Of a DNA stretch of 7,717 nt, positions 6,128 through 7,717 are shown piece by piece. The notes beneath the pieces were generated by a model, which saw only the letters and a program-made list of their open reading frames with translations, was not told the origin of the DNA and made no database searches. Made by a program: the position numbers and the translations under genes. The stretch's first letter is position 1. Every line of letters begins with the position of its first letter. Source of the stretch: an uncultured Sphingobium sp. (GTDB taxonomy: Bacteria; Pseudomonadota; Alphaproteobacteria; Sphingomonadales; Sphingomonadaceae); NCBI GenBank assembly GCA_946479185.1, contig CAMLFF010000150.1, forward strand, positions 1 to 7,717. Reading direction: 5' to 3'.

Positions 6128-6135
6128 AATGTGGC

Positions 6136-6164
6136 CCCTTAGTGACCGATACTGGACCTGTCAA
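6136..6164 (-). promoter_or_regulatory. Promoter of rplU-rpmA
   Basis: On the minus strand a perfect TTGACA -35 at 6164-6159 is followed after exactly 17 bases by TAAGGG at 6141-6136 as the -10. Transcription would start near 6129, giving a leader of about 70 bases before the rplU ATG. A consensus -35 with a looser, G-containing -10 is typical of strong alphaproteobacterial housekeeping promoters. Confidence 0.75.
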
Positions 6165-6280
6165 CGGATAGACTCCGCTTTTGGGCCATTACCGGCGGCA
6201 AAAGGCCCTTGGTGCGAGTTCCTGAAAGGGGATGGGCGTCCCTAACATCATTGGCGACGATAATGCCAGCCGAAGCGGGA

Positions 6281-6309
6281 TTGAAGCGCAACCGCGCTAT
6301 CCCTAAATG
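6281..6309 (+). promoter_or_regulatory. Candidate promoter of the small exported-protein gene
   Basis: TTGAAG at 6281-6286 and TAAATG at 6304-6309 are spaced by 17 bases. The predicted transcription start, about 6316, lies only a few bases before the ATG at 6319, so the mRNA would be leaderless or nearly so. The -10 would also swallow the upstream in-frame ATG at 6307. This is a sequence match only. Positions 6165-6280, between the two divergent promoters, show nothing else I can name. Confidence 0.35.
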
Positions 6310-6318
6310 AGGCTGATC

Positions 6319-6852
6319 ATGCTGCACCGCCTCTTTGCCTTTCTCGCGCTTTTCGCGCTCGGCTCACCCCTGAATGCTCAGGTGGAAGGGCGCGGCTATC
6401 CTTCGCTCTCCAAACGGGCAGCCGAAACGCGCGATGAGAAGGCGCTGGAGCCGGTCGTTCAGGCGCCACTCCCGCCGCTACCAGCCGATGCCGATCTCGC
6501 AATGCAGGTTGCGCGGCTCTCTTCTGAGGTGGCTGCCGGTGACAGCGCCTTCCAGCAGGCGGTGCCAGGCGGACGTAGCGCCGTGACGGCAGCGCGGGCG
6601 GCAGCGCCGACCAGTGAGGCCTGGGTGAAGGCGCAGGTCGCGATCAGCGCGCTTGATAGTGCGCGCTATGAGAGCGTGGCGGCGATGGCTGGGCTGGATA
6701 CGCTGTATGTCGAACGGCAGAACAGCGTGGACGCTGCGCGGGTTAGCGCTGACCTCGCCGTGATCGACCCGGTGCGGATGCGTGCGATGGCAATGGTCGA
6801 CGCGCAAAATGATGCGCTGGATGCGCTGCGAGACGCGCTGTCCCAGCCTTAA
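6319..6852 (+). CDS. Small exported protein of unknown function
   Basis: I do not recognise this protein. The chosen ATG gives 177 residues. It has a GAGG six bases upstream and starts a clean signal peptide: MLHR, a hydrophobic core LFAFLALFAL, then SPLNA-Q with likely cleavage after residue 20. The in-frame ATG at 6307 would add MRLI but lacks a ribosome site. No Cys is present, so it is neither a lipoprotein nor disulfide-linked. The mature part has a proline-rich linker at about 45-56 (EPVVQAPLPPLP). An Ala-rich, probably helical domain follows, with heptad-like stretches at about 58-80, 100-120 and 155-174. It is therefore probably periplasmic. It is divergent from rplU and converges tail-to-tail with the carbonic anhydrase-like gene, their stop codons overlapping in TTAA at 6849-6852. 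Base usage matches the neighbours. Confidence 0.8.
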   Translation: MLHRLFAFLALFALGSPLNAQVEGRGYPSLSKRAAETRDEKALEPVVQAPLPPLPADADLAMQVARLSSEVAAGDSAFQQAVPGGRSAVTAARAAAPTSEAWVKAQVAISALDSARYESVAAMAGLDTLYVERQNSVDAARVSADLAVIDPVRMRAMAMVDAQNDALDALRDALSQP

Positions 6853-7397
6853 CCGGCAGCTTTCAGCGCCGCTGCATGTTGCTCGGCCTCATGCACATAG
6901 ACCGCGACGCCGCGCTGCATGCCTGCAATATCCCGCTCGCCAAGATCGCGCATATATTTGGCCGGGCGACCGCTCCACAGCTGGCCTGATGGCATGCGCT
7001 TGCCGGGTGTGAGCATTGCGCCTGCCGCCAGCATCGCATCCCCCTCGATCACGCAGCCGTCCATCACGATGGCGCCCATGCCTACAAAGGCGCGATCGTG
7101 CAGCGTACAGCCATGCACCAGCGCCATATGGCCGATGAGCACATCGTCGCCGATGATCGTGGGGTGGCCGCCATCGCCATAATCGCTCTCGACATGGATG
7201 GTGCTGCCATCCTGCACATTGCTGCGCGCGCCCACGCGGATGGCGTGCATGTCTGCCCGCAGCACGCAATTATACCAGATGCTCGCCTGCGGCCCGATTT
7301 CGACATCACCGATGATGATGCAACCGGGCGCGATGAAGGCGCTCTCGTGGATTTTGGGCGTCTTGCCGCCAAAGGGCAGGATGAGGGGGGCGTTCAT
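6849..7397 (-). CDS. Gamma-class carbonic anhydrase-like hexapeptide-repeat protein
   Basis: The 182-residue product is a left-handed beta-helix protein of the gamma carbonic anhydrase family (YrdA/PaaY/CaiE-like), normally a trimer binding metal between subunits. Hexapeptide turns run from about residue 18 to 130 (IAPGCIIIGDVEIG, IGDDVLIGHMALVHG, MDGCVIEGD). The three expected zinc ligands are present with the usual spacing: His68 in STIHV, His90 in LIGH and His95 in LVHG. Arg47 and Asp49 in LRADMHAIRVG and Gln62-Asp63 match conserved positions. A C-terminal helix follows. Many family members lack measurable anhydrase activity, so the reaction is uncertain. AAGGA lies 7 bases before the ATG. 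The start overlaps the TGA of the upstream GNAT gene (ATGA), implying coupled translation. It converges on the exported-protein gene. Confidence 0.94.
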   Translation of the reverse strand: MNAPLILPFGGKTPKIHESAFIAPGCIIIGDVEIGPQASIWYNCVLRADMHAIRVGARSNVQDGSTIHVESDYGDGGHPTIIGDDVLIGHMALVHGCTLHDRAFVGMGAIVMDGCVIEGDAMLAAGAMLTPGKRMPSGQLWSGRPAKYMRDLGERDIAGMQRGVAVYVHEAEQHAAALKAAG

Positions 7398-7717
7398 GGG
7401 TGGTCCTTGCGTGCGGTCGTCCAGTCGGCGCGATGCAGATCATACACGACTGTGGGATTGTCCGCCGGTGGATAACGGTCATCCATATAGTCCAGATCGG
7501 TACGGCGCTGCATGCCGAGCTTCTCCATGAGGACCCATGAGCGCACATTGCTGAGCGAGGTCTGGGCGTAAACGATGGGCAGATCCCACGGCCCAAAGGC
7601 AAGCGCCAGCACAGCACGCGCGGCCTCCTGCGCATAGCCCTGTCCCCAGCAGTCCTCCCGCAACAGCCAGCCAATTTCCGGCTGGCCCTGAATGCTCTGC
7701 GGCGCGGCGGGCGAATC
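7394..7717 (-). CDS. GNAT family N-acetyltransferase, 5' end cut by the right edge
   Basis: The visible 107 C-terminal residues are in frame to the window edge, so the N-terminal part lies outside. They show the GNAT acetyl-CoA motif EIGWLLREDCWGQGYAQEA (Arg, then W-G-Q-G-Y-A), a hydrophobic helix AARAVLALAF, and the late motif TSLSNVRSWVLMEKLGM. The pattern is that of RimJ/RimL-like acetyltransferases acting with acetyl-CoA; the acceptor is unknown. TTG at 7663 is an internal codon, not a real start, because conserved motif A extends upstream of it. The TGA overlaps the carbonic anhydrase-like ATG by four bases (ATGA), so the two are probably one operon. It is a different gene from the GNAT at 4601-5173. 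Confidence 0.92.
   Translation of the reverse strand, partial: DSPAAPQSIQGQPEIGWLLREDCWGQGYAQEAARAVLALAFGPWDLPIVYAQTSLSNVRSWVLMEKLGMQRRTDLDYMDDRYPPADNPTVVYDLHRADWTTARKDHP

Noticed and set aside
6139..6327. Minus-strand 62-residue open frame upstream of rplU
   Set aside because: It spans the rplU promoter and the start of the exported-protein gene, has no clear ribosome site, and resembles no family I know.
1..7717. Mobile island, phage, CRISPR, tRNA, rRNA or toxin-antitoxin content
   Set aside because: I saw no integrase, transposase, spaced direct repeats, tRNA-like cloverleaf or toxin-antitoxin pair; apart from one REP-like element the window is housekeeping DNA.

Overview
The window looks like an ordinary housekeeping segment of an alphaproteobacterial chromosome, most likely from Sphingomonadales. 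The DNA is GC-rich with G/C-ending codons. It carries the linked set rplU, rpmA, obgE and proB, and a VIPAKAGI/IPAYAGMT-type intergenic palindrome of a kind common in sphingomonads and several other proteobacteria. The order-level assignment rests on protein style and remembered gene order, not on a database search.

Layout from left to right. (1) Positions 1-134 are intergenic. At the extreme left edge a minus-strand start codon with a Shine-Dalgarno may open the next gene. (2) A minus-strand block runs from 3344 down to 135: obgE (Obg-family ribosome-assembly GTPase), proB (glutamate 5-kinase with PUA domain), then an extended SDR (NAD(P)-dependent epimerase/reductase-like). proB and the SDR gene share one base in a TGATG junction. 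(3) A plus-strand corA gene for a Mg2+/Co2+ transporter (TTG start, 3480-4448) is divergent from obgE. (4) Positions 4449-4600 are the convergent gap between corA and a GNAT gene. They hold a two-arm REP-like element and a perfect 11-bp hairpin. (5) A minus-strand GNAT acetyltransferase lies at 4601-5173. (6) Positions 5174-5400 hold a clear intrinsic terminator for rplU-rpmA and a second hairpin that could compete with it. (7) rpmA and rplU are on the minus strand, with a good sigma-70-type promoter at 6136-6164 and a structured leader. (8) A plus-strand gene for a small exported protein of unknown function lies at 6319-6852. (9) On the minus strand, a gamma-class carbonic anhydrase-like hexapeptide-repeat protein is coupled by an ATGA overlap to an upstream GNAT gene cut by the right edge.

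How the genes relate. rplU and rpmA supply 50S proteins L21 and L27, and ObgE acts in late 50S assembly, so the minus-strand cluster is a ribosome-biogenesis neighbourhood with proline synthesis (proB) attached. The opposite-strand corA and the terminator after rpmA split that neighbourhood into at least two transcription units. I found no phage, plasmid, insertion sequence, CRISPR, tRNA or rRNA, and no convincing new defence or biosynthetic system. The most interesting leads are regulatory: the rplU leader, the competing helices after rpmA, and the possible leaderless promoter of the exported protein. The SDR may also belong to a sphingolipid locus continuing past the left edge.
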